Shown here: in pieces, positions 50,503 to 59,576 of the stretch | How the letters are laid out: every line of letters begins with the position of its first letter | How positions within the stretch are numbered: position 1 is the stretch's first letter | Assembly (NCBI GenBank): GCA_024641005.1 | Contig: JAHEDX010000004.1 | Location: forward strand, 31,706-95,705 | Direction: 5' to 3' | Length of the DNA stretch: 64,000 bases | DNA from: Acidimicrobiaceae bacterium | GTDB taxonomy: Bacteria > Actinomycetota > Acidimicrobiia > Acidimicrobiales > Ilumatobacteraceae | Program-made: the position numbers and the translations under genes | Notes under the pieces: generated by a model | Seen by the model: only the letters and a program-made list of their open reading frames with translations | What the model was told of the DNA's origin: nothing | Databases searched by the model: none

Positions 50503-53500
50503 TCAGGGCGTATTCCCCGGCGACGCAGCGCTGCGCAGCTCGTCCAGCAACCTGTTGGCCTCTCGGAGACCGACGATGTGTCCCTTCGACGCGAACACCG
50601 AATGGGCGCGATTCGCGACACCGATCGCTTCGGATCGGGTCTCTTCGTGGCGTGACCGGATCTGGGCCGCACGAAGCAACGTCTGTCCTTGCACCGATGG
50701 CCACTCGGTGCCCATGGCGAGACGAACGGATTCGTCGACGAGTTCGAGTGCCTTGCCGAGGTCGTGTGATTCGGCGACCAGTGCACGTGCGATGCCCGAG
50801 AGAACGTGCGACAAGACATCGATCTCGTTCGCATCACGAAGACAAGCTTCGACGAACGGCTCGACCTCGTCGAACCTACCCTGCTCTGCGAGGAGTGTCG
50901 CCAGTTGGCCGGCAACCGCAGACGCGAAGCCACGCTCGCCGAGTCGAACGAGCGCTTCGTGCCCCTCTCGCATGACGGCCTCTGCCCGGTCGAGTTGACC
51001 GGCGCCGACCTCGATGCGCCCGAGGCCTTGACTCCACGCCCCCCACATCAAGAGTCGCTGTCCTTGACGTTCGAGGATCGCTCGCGACAAACCGAGGGCT
51101 GCCCGCGCTTCGTCCGCGCGGTCCGAGATCCCCAGGAGGTGTGCGTGGTGCGCCAATATCAGCGGCTCCACTGCCGGGTCCCCGGCCGCGGCATCGAGCA
51201 GCCGCTCGGTTTGCGCCAATGCCTGATCCGCCGGCGTCGGCCCCCATGCCAGGTTGAGTGCGAGCATCCCAGGAAGGCGCCCCGGAGATGCCCCCGGTCT
51301 CACCGACTCGAGCAGCTGGTCGATCGCGACCCGACCGGCCGTCATGGCCCCGAGCGCCATGCTGGTCAGCACGACCAACCAGCCGGCCTGCAACTCGGCA
51401 GTGTGATCGCCGATCGAGGCGAAATGGTGCATCGCCTCGAACCCTCGCTCATGGGCGTCTCGTGTGAACTGCGCCGAGTTCTCGGAGTGGAGCACGATCC
51501 GGCTCCGGATGATTTCCAGCAGCCGGGCGTCGTCCTGCCTCAGTGCATCGTCGGACTCGGCCAGCGCGAGGGCCTCGGTGGCATCGTCGAACCGCCCGAC
51601 TTCGAGCAACGCGATGGCCATCTCGATCCGCAACCTCGGTCGTAGCTCGGAACCTTCCAACAGCGAAATGGCGCGACCGAGGAGCTCAGCACTCGAGTCG
51701 ACGTCACCGAGTTCCGAGGCCTGACGTCCAGCGGAACTGAGGCAGGATGCCGCTTCGAACGCGATGCGCGCGTCCTCGTCGGTCGGAGTCCGCAGGTCAG
51801 CCAGGCTGAGGTAGGCGCGTTCCAAGTGGTAGCCGATCGACTCGTCACGCTCGACACCACTCGCCAGGCTCGTGGCCTGTTGATGCCTGGCCACACGTTG
51901 ATGAAGATCAGCCCGCGAACGTTTGCCGAGCCGGTCGTAGGCCGCGTCGCGAATCAGGTTGTGGCGAAATCCGTACGAGTCACCGCCGAACAGGATCTCG
52001 TCGAAGAGGCCCTGCTTGATGAGCCGGTCGGCGAGAGCGGTGACCTGATCGGCAGGCGAGTCGGCAACCAGCGCCAGGTCAGATGGGCCGAACGACGCGC
52101 CGAGTACCGAGGCCCGGGCGAGGAGTCTCGACAGATCGGGAGCAAGCTGATCGATTCGCCCTCCGATCAGCGATTGCAGGGATGACGGCACCCGATCCAG
52201 TGCTCCCTCTTTGGCGACGAGCAGTCCGCCGATCTGCTCGACGAGCTCTTCGTCGAGCAGCATCTGGACCGTCTGTTCGAGGAACAACGGATTGCCGCCG
52301 GCGTTCGAGTGGATCCGCTGCATCAATGCCGACTCGAACTGCATCCCCGTCACGAGATCGTTCATCATCGCCGCCGCGAGATCGGCATCGAGTGGTTGGA
52401 GTTCGATGACTTCGGATCCGGTCTGTTCCACCCAGCCGGGGTGGGTGGCGACGAACTCGCGGCGTGCGGCAGCGATCAACAGCAACGGAACGTCGTCGAT
52501 CCCGCTCAAGGTCGTGACCAGCCGCAGCGCCGGGGCGCCCGCCCAGTGCAGGTCGTCGATCACGATCACCAGCGGCCCGCCGACGGCGAGGTGCCGAACG
52601 ACATGCTCGAGCGATGCGGTGACCTCGTCGAGCGATGCTCCGGGGCCGTCGTCCTCGAGGAGCCCGATGGTTCTCGCGACACGTTGAGCAGACCGAGTCG
52701 GATCGGTGGCGTCACCGGACGACAGGCTGCGTTCGAGCAGGCGAACCGGGTCCTCATCGTCGGCAGCCTGCCGAATGACCTCCCGTACGGGCCAGTACCC
52801 GGCCCCGTCGCCGTACGGCAGGCATCGCCCGATCAAACGCACGCCGCCCCCGATCGACGATGTGAACTCCGAGAGCAGTCGGCTCTTCCCGAGACCCGGT
52901 TCTCCGAGGATCGTGACCATCCGGGTGCCAGAGACCATCGATCGCCGTCGTGCATCATGGAGTTGTTCGATCTCGTGTCGGCGCCCGATCAGCGTGGACC
53001 GCGACAAGGGCCGCTCGGTACCTTGCACCGACTCGACGGCAACGACGCGGAACGCCCGGACCGGCTCTGACTTGCCTTTTGCGTCCAACGGTGGCAGTTC
53101 GTCGACCACCAGACCGTGGCGTGCCGACTGGTAGGTGAGTTCGCCGATCAACATGGTGCCTGCCGCCGCATGTTGTTCGAGGCGAGCAGCCGTGTTGGCA
53201 GTGTCGCCGAACACGAAGCTTTCCTCCAGCGCGTTCGCATCGGCAGCGACTTCTCCTGTGTTCAAGCCTGCTCGCAGCACCAGCTCTACGTCGTGGGAGG
53301 CACGAAAATCGACATTCAGTTCGTGCACTGCGGTGAACAGGTCCCAGGTCGCGCGAATCGCACGAAGCGGATCATCCTCCCTGCTCACCGGCAACCCGAA
53401 GACCGCCACGACCGCATCGCCCATGAACTTCATGATCGTCCCGCCGTGCGACTCGACGATCGAACGTGACACGTCGAAGTACCGGCGCAGGACCCTGGTC

Positions 53501-53682
53501 AATGCCTCGGGATCGAGGCGTTCTCCCATCTCGGTCGAACCGACGAGATCGACGAACAGCATCGTGACCGTTCGTCGGACGAGTTGGAGCTCGGGTTGAG
53601 CCAGCGCGAGGCCGCAGAAGCTGCAGAACCGTCCGTTGTCGGGGTTCTGTCCGTCGCATCGTCGGCAGATCTGCACGGTCAC
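50503..53682 (-). CDS. Zinc-ribbon / class III adenylate cyclase / AAA ATPase / TPR regulator
   Basis: 1059 residues from the GTG at 53682 (TVQICRRCDGQ). The N-terminal zinc ribbon has CRRC...CSFCG (about 6-26). A class III cyclase domain (about 35-200) keeps both metal Asp residues (FVDLVGSTEMGER, FMGDAVVAVFGLP) and GDTANTAARLE. A STAND-like ATPase follows (about 230-520; ILGEPGLGKSRLL, Walker B LVIVIDDLHWAG), then helical repeats to the end. Such large proteins are common actinobacterial signal integrators. It lies upstream of and on the same strand as the precursor gene (47 nt), so it may be co-transcribed with, or regulate, the RiPP genes. No DNA-binding domain is recognised. Confidence 0.9.
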   Translation of the reverse strand: MTVQICRRCDGQNPDNGRFCSFCGLALAQPELQLVRRTVTMLFVDLVGSTEMGERLDPEALTRVLRRYFDVSRSIVESHGGTIMKFMGDAVVAVFGLPVSREDDPLRAIRATWDLFTAVHELNVDFRASHDVELVLRAGLNTGEVAADANALEESFVFGDTANTAARLEQHAAAGTMLIGELTYQSARHGLVVDELPPLDAKGKSEPVRAFRVVAVESVQGTERPLSRSTLIGRRHEIEQLHDARRRSMVSGTRMVTILGEPGLGKSRLLSEFTSSIGGGVRLIGRCLPYGDGAGYWPVREVIRQAADDEDPVRLLERSLSSGDATDPTRSAQRVARTIGLLEDDGPGASLDEVTASLEHVVRHLAVGGPLVIVIDDLHWAGAPALRLVTTLSGIDDVPLLLIAAARREFVATHPGWVEQTGSEVIELQPLDADLAAAMMNDLVTGMQFESALMQRIHSNAGGNPLFLEQTVQMLLDEELVEQIGGLLVAKEGALDRVPSSLQSLIGGRIDQLAPDLSRLLARASVLGASFGPSDLALVADSPADQVTALADRLIKQGLFDEILFGGDSYGFRHNLIRDAAYDRLGKRSRADLHQRVARHQQATSLASGVERDESIGYHLERAYLSLADLRTPTDEDARIAFEAASCLSSAGRQASELGDVDSSAELLGRAISLLEGSELRPRLRIEMAIALLEVGRFDDATEALALAESDDALRQDDARLLEIIRSRIVLHSENSAQFTRDAHERGFEAMHHFASIGDHTAELQAGWLVVLTSMALGAMTAGRVAIDQLLESVRPGASPGRLPGMLALNLAWGPTPADQALAQTERLLDAAAGDPAVEPLILAHHAHLLGISDRADEARAALGLSRAILERQGQRLLMWGAWSQGLGRIEVGAGQLDRAEAVMREGHEALVRLGERGFASAVAGQLATLLAEQGRFDEVEPFVEACLRDANEIDVLSHVLSGIARALVAESHDLGKALELVDESVRLAMGTEWPSVQGQTLLRAAQIRSRHEETRSEAIGVANRAHSVFASKGHIVGLREANRLLDELRSAASPGNTP

Positions 53683-53820
53683 ATCATGCCGTGTGCCAGG
53701 TCGGTCGGCATCTCGGACCGCGATTCTGCATCGGCGTCGTCGCCCCGGTGGGAGTTCGATCCACCGCGAGCAGGTGACCGGCCGGTGTGGGAGGCAACAG
53801 CGAAGCCCTGGCCGCCAAGA

Positions 53821-53848
53821 GGGACGCCCGGTGCTTGCCGGGCGTCCC
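53821..53848 (-). terminator. Strong hairpin after the TrkA/P-ATPase operon
   Basis: GGGACGCCCGG and CCGGGCGTCCC form a perfect 11-bp stem with the 6-nt loop TGCTTG. It lies about 150 nt beyond the last TrkA gene and before the cyclase-AAA gene, and so separates the two minus-strand units. The remaining 315-nt gap holds nothing else recognisable. Confidence 0.8.
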
Positions 53849-53997
53849 TCGCGTTGTCGCCAGTAACGGCATCGCCACCGAGCGGGTGTCGTGCCGGCGC
53901 CGGGAGCGTCAACCGTCATCTCCACGTCACCCTCTGGTGACCGCTGTGGGCGCGAGCCGCCCGTCGGGTGCGCTGTTACCCGGGTCGCCCGATCGCG

Positions 53998-54666
53998 TCA
54001 GCCGGGTCCGAGCAGTTCGGCCAGGTGTGGTGCGGCGTCGTTGCTGACGATCGCGAGCACCTCGTCACCTGGCCGAAGAACGGTGTCGCCGTGAGGTGTG
54101 ATCACGCCGCTGTCGCGCAACACCCCGACGAGTACGCACTTGGTCGGCAGCTCGAGGTCGGCGACCGGGCGACCTGCGGCCCTGGACAAGGGGTGGATCC
54201 GCTCTTCCACCAACGCGTACTGACCCCGCCGCAACTTGAGGAGCGTGGTCATCTCGCCCAGCGACATCTCCTCGGCGACGAGGTGACTGATGATGTCGGC
54301 CTGGTTGAGCGCGACGTCGACGCCCATGTCGGGCGTGTACAGCCATGCGTTGGCCGGGTTGTTGACGCGTGCGATGGTGCGCGGGACCGCGAACTCGAAC
54401 TTGGCGAGGCTCGTGACGACCAGATTCGTCTCGTCGCGCTGGGTCAGGGCGACGACCGAGTCGGCCTGGCGCGCTCCGGCAGCCTCGAGAACCTCGGGCT
54501 CGGTGCCGCTGCCGCACACGACAGAACTGGCCGGCAGCGTGTGGCGCAGCAGTTCCGCTCGCGTCGCATCGGCCTCGATGAGGCGAACGTCGTGGCCGCC
54601 CTCAAGGAGCAGCGAGCCGACGGAGAGGCCGATCCTGCCGCCGCCGATGATCAAGGTGCTCGACAT
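53998..54666 (-). CDS. TrkA-family K+ channel NAD-binding regulatory protein (second of pair)
   Basis: 222 residues from the ATG at 54666 (GGAGGCGAGG upstream). An N-terminal Rossmann domain (TLIIGGGRIGLSVGSLLLEGG; acidic end of beta 2 in LIEAD) binds NAD(H) or a nucleotide. The C-terminal TrkA_C/RCK domain (about 140-220) ends in PGDEVLAIVSNDAA. It gates a K+ channel or Trk transporter. It starts 10 nt after the first TrkA gene, the paired arrangement known as CeoB/CeoC in mycobacteria. The membrane pore subunit is not in this window. Confidence 0.9.
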   Translation of the reverse strand: MSSTLIIGGGRIGLSVGSLLLEGGHDVRLIEADATRAELLRHTLPASSVVCGSGTEPEVLEAAGARQADSVVALTQRDETNLVVTSLAKFEFAVPRTIARVNNPANAWLYTPDMGVDVALNQADIISHLVAEEMSLGEMTTLLKLRRGQYALVEERIHPLSRAAGRPVADLELPTKCVLVGVLRDSGVITPHGDTVLRPGDEVLAIVSNDAAPHLAELLGPG

Positions 54667-54676
54667 CCTCGCCTCC

Positions 54677-55327
54677 TCACCGCGACCCGAGGAGGGACTC
54701 GAGTCGTCCGTGCGATGCACCGACGACGGCCAGGTGGAGGAGGTCGCCGACGTGCAGGATCGTACCGTCGGTCGGGATGAACGTTCGACCAGCGCGGCTG
54801 ATGGCGACCGGGAGCACCTCCCCCGGCGCAGTCACCTCACCGACGGTCCGCCCGTCGAGCAGGTGAGGTGCCTCGGCCACGACCAGGTCGACCTGCCCCG
54901 ACCCCAGGCTGATCAGCACACCCGCCTGGGCGAACGTCAGCATCTCGACGGTGCGCTGGATGCTCCAGTCGACCGGCGCGACGACCTGGACGCCGAGCCG
55001 GCGGTAGATCGCCGCCTTGAGCGGGTCGTGCAACCGGGCGACGACCTTGGGGACGTGAAAGATGCGAGATGCGAGCCGGGCGACGACCGCGTTGACCTCG
55101 TCGTTGCCGGTCACGGCGGCGAGGCCGTCGACGGTGCCGATGCCGGCACGTTCGAGCGCCGCCCGGTCGAATCCGACGTCGTGCAACGTCGTGCCGCGGA
55201 ACGTCGGCCCGAGCCGCTCGAACGCTGACTCGTCGCTGTCGAGCACGGCGACATGATGGCCTGCGGTGTCGAGCGCGCGGGCGAGGCCCGAGCCGGTTCG
55301 ACCACAGCCGGTGACGATGTACCTCAT
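54677..55327 (-). CDS. TrkA-family K+ channel NAD-binding regulatory protein (first of pair)
   Basis: 216 residues from the ATG at 55327 (GGAGGTCTCCGTC upstream), overlapping the P-type ATPase stop by 4 nt. Rossmann domain MRYIVTGCGRTGSGLARALD with VLDSDESAFERL, then a TrkA_C domain ending HVGDLLHLAVVG. Like its neighbour it would sense NAD(H) or nucleotides and control K+ flux. Coupling to a P-type ATPase suggests that the three proteins serve one ion-homeostasis task. Confidence 0.9.
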   Translation of the reverse strand: MRYIVTGCGRTGSGLARALDTAGHHVAVLDSDESAFERLGPTFRGTTLHDVGFDRAALERAGIGTVDGLAAVTGNDEVNAVVARLASRIFHVPKVVARLHDPLKAAIYRRLGVQVVAPVDWSIQRTVEMLTFAQAGVLISLGSGQVDLVVAEAPHLLDGRTVGEVTAPGEVLPVAISRAGRTFIPTDGTILHVGDLLHLAVVGASHGRLESLLGSR

Positions 55328-58149
55328 GACGGAGACCTCCGTGAACGTTGATGTCGTCGCGAAAGCAGCTTGCGCGCTTCGTCGGCGACCAGGAGTAATG
55401 GGGCCAGTGGGAGCAGCCAGAGCCAGCTGACTGCTGGGAGCGCCGCGGTGCCGATCACCGACTGCAACGGTGGGGCATACACGATCAGCATGATGATCGC
55501 CAGCTCCGATGCGATCCCGACCCAGACGAGGCGATTGGTGAACCATCCGACGTGTCGGATCGAGACCTCCTGGGCGCGCTGGGCGAACACGTTGCCGATC
55601 TGGGTGAACACGACGGCGGCGAGGGCGATCGCGACCGCCTGCCGGTAGACCGTTCCCGTGTCGGGCAGGTCGAGCCATTGGCCCCGGTAACCGTTGGCCC
55701 AGTAGTGGAGGTAGAACATCGCCATCACGGCCAGCGCCTGGAGCGATCCGAGCCAGAAGTAGGCGCGGATGAGCAGTGACCGGTCGACGATGTGGTCGGT
55801 GCGCCGACGGGGAGGACGATCCATCGCGCCTCGTCCGGGTGGCTCGGCGCCGAGGGCGAGCGCCGGCACGAGGTCGGTGCCGAGGTCGATCGCCAGGATC
55901 GCCATGACGTCGAGCGCGAGCGGGATCCGCCCGCCACTGAACGCGAACAGCATGAACGGCACCGCTTCGGGTGTATTGCTGGTGAAGATGTACGAGGTGA
56001 AGCGACGGATGTTCGCGTAGACAGCTCTGCCCTCCTCGACGGCGCTGACGATCGACGCGAAGTTGTCGTCGAGCAGCACCATGTCGGCGGCCTCGCGTGC
56101 GACGTCGGTGCCCGATCGGCCCATCGCGACGCCGATGTCGGCCCGTTTGAGCGCCGGCGCGTCGTTGACGCCGTCGCCGGTCACAGCGACCACATGGCCT
56201 TGCTGCTGTAATGCCATGACGATCCGGAGCTTGTGCTCGGGCGAGGCGCGCGCGAACAACACCTCGTCGTCGAAGACCTGTGCCAACGCCGCGTCGTCGA
56301 GCGTGTCGAGCTCCTCGCCGTTGACGATCCGGAGCCGGTCGCCCTGCACCATGCCCACGCGGCGGGCAATCGACTCGGCGGTCAATCCGTAGTCGCCGGT
56401 GATCATGATCGGGCGGATACCTGCCCGACGGCACGTCAGCACGGCGTCCGCGACCTCCGGACGCGGTGGGTCCATCATCGCGATCAGCCCGAGCAGGGTG
56501 AGGTCCTGTTCCAGTGCCGGAGCGCGCAGATCGGCCGGCTGTTCGCCGATCTGCTTACAGGCGACGGCGAGCACCCGCAGGCCGCGACGGCTCAGGTCGT
56601 CGTTGCTCGCGGCCGCCCATGATCGCAGGTCGTCGTCGAGATCGACGATCGTTCCGTCGACGGCGGCGCGGTTGCACAGGGCGATCAGCTCTCGGGGCGC
56701 TCCCTTGACGTACAGCACGTGACCGTCGTCGCTGCGGTGCAGCGTCGCCATCCGCTTGCGGTACGAGTCGAACGGCAGCTCGTGAAGGCGCGGCCGGATT
56801 CGTGACTCGTGCTCGAGGTCGACGCCGGCCTTCGCGCAGGCGACGACGACCGCGCCCTCGGTCGGGTCGCCGAGCACGGTCCAGTGCCCGCCCCGTTCGA
56901 TCAGGCGGGCATTGCACGCCAGCCCAGCCGCGAGCAGCACGGCTCGCAGCGGCGCCTCATCGTCAACCGTCGGCCCCCCGTCGGACCGGGTGTCGACGCG
57001 ACGTACGGTGCCGACGGGTGCGTACCCGGTGCCGTCGATCTCGTAGCGCGCCGACGGGCAGGCGACCTCGCGCACGGTCATCTCGTTCTGCGTCAGGGTG
57101 CCGGTCTTGTCGGTGCAGATCACGCCGGTGCAGCCGAGTGTCTCGACGGCCGAGAGGCGCCGCACGAGGGCGTTGCGTTTCGCCATCCGTTGGGTCCCCA
57201 TCGCCAGCGACAAGGTGACCGTCGGCAGCAGACCCTCCGGCACGAAGGCCACGATCATGCCCAGCGCGAAGATGAGCCCGTCCTTGGCGGGCATCAGGCC
57301 GAACAACAGGGTGACCGCACCCACGATCACTCCCACCCCGATCGCCACCGTGGTGATCACCTTGGTGAGGGCACCGAGCTCGGCCTGCAGCGGGCTCGGT
57401 TCGACGTGCAGCTCCTGGGTCAGGGTCGCGATCCGGCCGAACTCGGTATCCATGCCCGTGCGGAACACGACCGCCTTACCGCGACCCGAGGTGACGCTCG
57501 TTCCGGCGAAGACGAGGTTCATGGTGTCGGCGCGGTTGGCGGCGACGGACGGGACGGGTGTCGAGTCCTTGAGGACCGGCGTGGTCTCCCCGGTGAGCGC
57601 CGATTGATCGACGCGTAGCTCGAGGTGCTCGATGACCCGGGCGTCGGCCGAGATCCGATCGCCCTCGTCGAGCAGGAGCACGTCGCCCGGGACCAGCTCG
57701 CCGGCGTCGATGCGGGCTTCCGCCCCGTCTCGCAACACCCTCGCCTCGAGCGGTAGCAGACGCCGCAGGGCGTCGACCGCCTGCTCGGCCCGGTACTCCT
57801 GCCAGAAGCTGAACAGTCCATTGATCACGATCACGAGGAGGATCGCGACGCTCAGTTCGGGCAGACCGGCCACCAACGCGAGCACCGTGCCGACCCACAA
57901 CAGCAGGGCCATCAGGTGCGTGAAGTGGCTGAGCAGCCGCGAGCCCAGCGACGGATGTCCGAGCTCGCGCAACACGTTCGGCCCGAACCGCTGCAGCCGG
58001 ACTGCGGCCTCATCGCTGTCGAGCCCTCGGTCCCCGGAGCCGGTAGCGGTGAAAACGTCGGGGACGGCCGACAACTCGACGTCGTCGCAGCGTTCTGTCG
58101 TCGGCCCGAAATCGGGCAACGGCGACGCAGGTGCTGTCCTCATGAGCAT
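55324..58149 (-). CDS. P-type (P2) cation-transporting ATPase with Na/K-ATPase-like M4 motif
   Basis: 941 residues from the ATG at 58149. All P-type landmarks are present: actuator loop ALTGETTPVLKD, phosphorylation site CTDKTGTLT, GDGVNDAPALKRADIGVAM and ten likely spans. The M4 ion-binding motif reads VPEGLLPTVTLSLAMGTQRMAKRN and continues LVRRLSAVETLG. PEGLL rather than the PEGLP of calcium pumps is the pattern of Na+,K+/H+,K+-type (P2C) enzymes and their bacterial relatives. With two TrkA proteins coupled downstream, transport of Na+ or K+ is more likely than Ca2+. Ion specificity cannot be fixed from sequence. Confidence 0.92.
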   Translation of the reverse strand: MLMRTAPASPLPDFGPTTERCDDVELSAVPDVFTATGSGDRGLDSDEAAVRLQRFGPNVLRELGHPSLGSRLLSHFTHLMALLLWVGTVLALVAGLPELSVAILLVIVINGLFSFWQEYRAEQAVDALRRLLPLEARVLRDGAEARIDAGELVPGDVLLLDEGDRISADARVIEHLELRVDQSALTGETTPVLKDSTPVPSVAANRADTMNLVFAGTSVTSGRGKAVVFRTGMDTEFGRIATLTQELHVEPSPLQAELGALTKVITTVAIGVGVIVGAVTLLFGLMPAKDGLIFALGMIVAFVPEGLLPTVTLSLAMGTQRMAKRNALVRRLSAVETLGCTGVICTDKTGTLTQNEMTVREVACPSARYEIDGTGYAPVGTVRRVDTRSDGGPTVDDEAPLRAVLLAAGLACNARLIERGGHWTVLGDPTEGAVVVACAKAGVDLEHESRIRPRLHELPFDSYRKRMATLHRSDDGHVLYVKGAPRELIALCNRAAVDGTIVDLDDDLRSWAAASNDDLSRRGLRVLAVACKQIGEQPADLRAPALEQDLTLLGLIAMMDPPRPEVADAVLTCRRAGIRPIMITGDYGLTAESIARRVGMVQGDRLRIVNGEELDTLDDAALAQVFDDEVLFARASPEHKLRIVMALQQQGHVVAVTGDGVNDAPALKRADIGVAMGRSGTDVAREAADMVLLDDNFASIVSAVEEGRAVYANIRRFTSYIFTSNTPEAVPFMLFAFSGGRIPLALDVMAILAIDLGTDLVPALALGAEPPGRGAMDRPPRRRTDHIVDRSLLIRAYFWLGSLQALAVMAMFYLHYWANGYRGQWLDLPDTGTVYRQAVAIALAAVVFTQIGNVFAQRAQEVSIRHVGWFTNRLVWVGIASELAIIMLIVYAPPLQSVIGTAALPAVSWLWLLPLAPLLLVADEARKLLSRRHQRSRRSPS

Positions 58150-58486
58150 CGTCCCCGAGTCGTGGCGCGTAGCTCCTGATGTGAGCGTAACCGAGCTGTG
58201 TGGCCGACGGTGCGGCGTCGCCGAGGGTGTCGCGCCGCGTGCCTCTGACACGCACCAAGTGATGTCTCGTCCGTTCCCCTGACGACGGTCAGGGTTCGAC
58301 GCGGTCAACCCGGATGCCGTAGCGGGCCAGTTCGACCCGATCGTGGACGGTCGTCCTGTCGACGACTGCCAACAGGTGACGTTGCACCGTATTGGTAGGG
58401 TTCGCGACGATCCGGTCTGGCGCGAAAGCGTGGGCGTGCTCGGCGCCGACGGGTTCATCGTCTACCGGACGCATTGGGGGTTACAG
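58150..58486. other. Divergent intergenic region of about 340 nt
   Basis: Holds the upstream regions of the P-type ATPase (minus) and the ureohydrolase (plus). A minus-strand TACGCT (58189 down to 58184) could be a -10 for the ATPase. A 61-codon minus-strand frame at 58289-58474 has no ribosome site or recognisable features and is not called. Confidence 0.5.
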
Positions 58487-59446
58487 ATGACGCAGCCACG
58501 GGGAATCGACGCCGGCGACGATCCGATGTACGAGCCGCGCTATCAGGAGATCGCGACGTTCATGCGGGCCCCGCACCGGCCCGACCTCGCCGGCGTCGAC
58601 ATCGCGATGTTCGGTGTGCCCTACGACGGCGGCGTCACCAATCGGCCAGGGGCCCGTCACGGACCGCGTGAGATCCGCAATCAGTCGTCGCTGATGCGGG
58701 CGATCAATCATGTCACCCATGTGAACCCGTTCGAGCGGTGCTCGGTGGCCGATGTCGGCGATGTTCGGTTGCCGCGGGTGTTCGACAATGCGGCCGTGAT
58801 GGCCGACATCGAGTCGTTCGTTCGTCGGATCGTCGATGCGGGCGCGATGCCGTTGGCGGCGGGTGGCGATCACTCGATCACGTATCCGATCTTTCGTGCG
58901 CTCGCGGTGCCCGATCGGCCGATCGGCATGATCCACATCGATGCGCATACCGATACCTGGGGCCCGTTCCGTGGCGAGAAGTTCCATCACGGTGCGCCGT
59001 TCCGAATGGCGGTCGAGGACGGCCTGCTCGATCCGGCTCGAACGATCCAGATCGGTATCCGTGGCGCACAGAACTGGGCCGACGGATGGGACTTCTCTCG
59101 CGACTCGGGCATGCGTGTCGTGTTCATCGAGGAGTTCGAGGAACTCGGTGTCGAGGGCGTGATCGCGCAAGCGAGGCAGGTCGTCGGCGACGGACCGACC
59201 TACATCAGCTTCGATGTCGACGGCCTCGATCCTGTGTTCGCGCCGGGAACGGGCACACCCGAAGCGGGAGGAATCACCATGCGCGAAGCGCTGCGCCTGC
59301 TACGCGGATTGCGCGATCTCGACCTGGTCGGCGGCGATGTCGTCGAGGTGTCGCCGCCGTTCGATCCCAGTGGCAACACCGCCCTCGTCGGCGCGACCTT
59401 GATGTACGAGATCCTCTGCCTGCTCGCCGAACGACGGGCCCCCTGA
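58487..59446 (+). CDS. speB: Agmatinase/ureohydrolase-family enzyme
   Basis: 319 residues from the ATG at 58487 (TTGGGGG upstream). Binuclear manganese hydrolase: ligands in GGDHSITYP, IDAHTDT and SFDVDGLDP are all intact. GARHGPREIRNQSS and FHHGAPFRMAVEDGLLD match agmatinase, guanidinobutyrase and guanidinopropionase. It cleaves a guanidino group to urea and an amine. The substrate (agmatine or a guanidino acid) is uncertain, so the symbol is by family only. No polyamine pathway genes are adjacent. The large flavoprotein with a folate-binding domain at 60830 also handles amines, which may be a loose link. Confidence 0.9.
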   Translation: MTQPRGIDAGDDPMYEPRYQEIATFMRAPHRPDLAGVDIAMFGVPYDGGVTNRPGARHGPREIRNQSSLMRAINHVTHVNPFERCSVADVGDVRLPRVFDNAAVMADIESFVRRIVDAGAMPLAAGGDHSITYPIFRALAVPDRPIGMIHIDAHTDTWGPFRGEKFHHGAPFRMAVEDGLLDPARTIQIGIRGAQNWADGWDFSRDSGMRVVFIEEFEELGVEGVIAQARQVVGDGPTYISFDVDGLDPVFAPGTGTPEAGGITMREALRLLRGLRDLDLVGGDVVEVSPPFDPSGNTALVGATLMYEILCLLAERRAP

Positions 59447-59527
59447 CCGGCTCGATCCGACCCGTTCACCAGGTTGGGGCAGACCTCGGGGTCGCGTCCC
59501 TCCCACGGGAACCGTCGTTTCGTCTGT

Positions 59528-59560
59528 CGTGTCGGGTGTTCGCGTTTCAGGTTCGACACG
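59528..59560. terminator. Possible weak hairpin between convergent genes
   Basis: CGTGTCG (59528-59534) and CGACACG (59554-59560) form a 7-bp stem with a 19-nt loop between the ureohydrolase (plus) and the carboxypeptidase (minus). The long loop makes this a weak candidate. Confidence 0.3.
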
Positions 59561-59576
59561 GCGCTGCTGATGGTGT

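Noticed and set aside
55328..56434. Upstream extension of the first TrkA gene
   Set aside because: The extension runs antiparallel to protein sense inside the P-type ATPase gene and is low-complexity; ATG 55327 has a ribosome site and the Rossmann motif.
58289..58474. 61-codon minus-strand frame between the P-ATPase and the ureohydrolase
   Set aside because: No ribosome site and no recognisable motif, and it lies in the expected promoter region.
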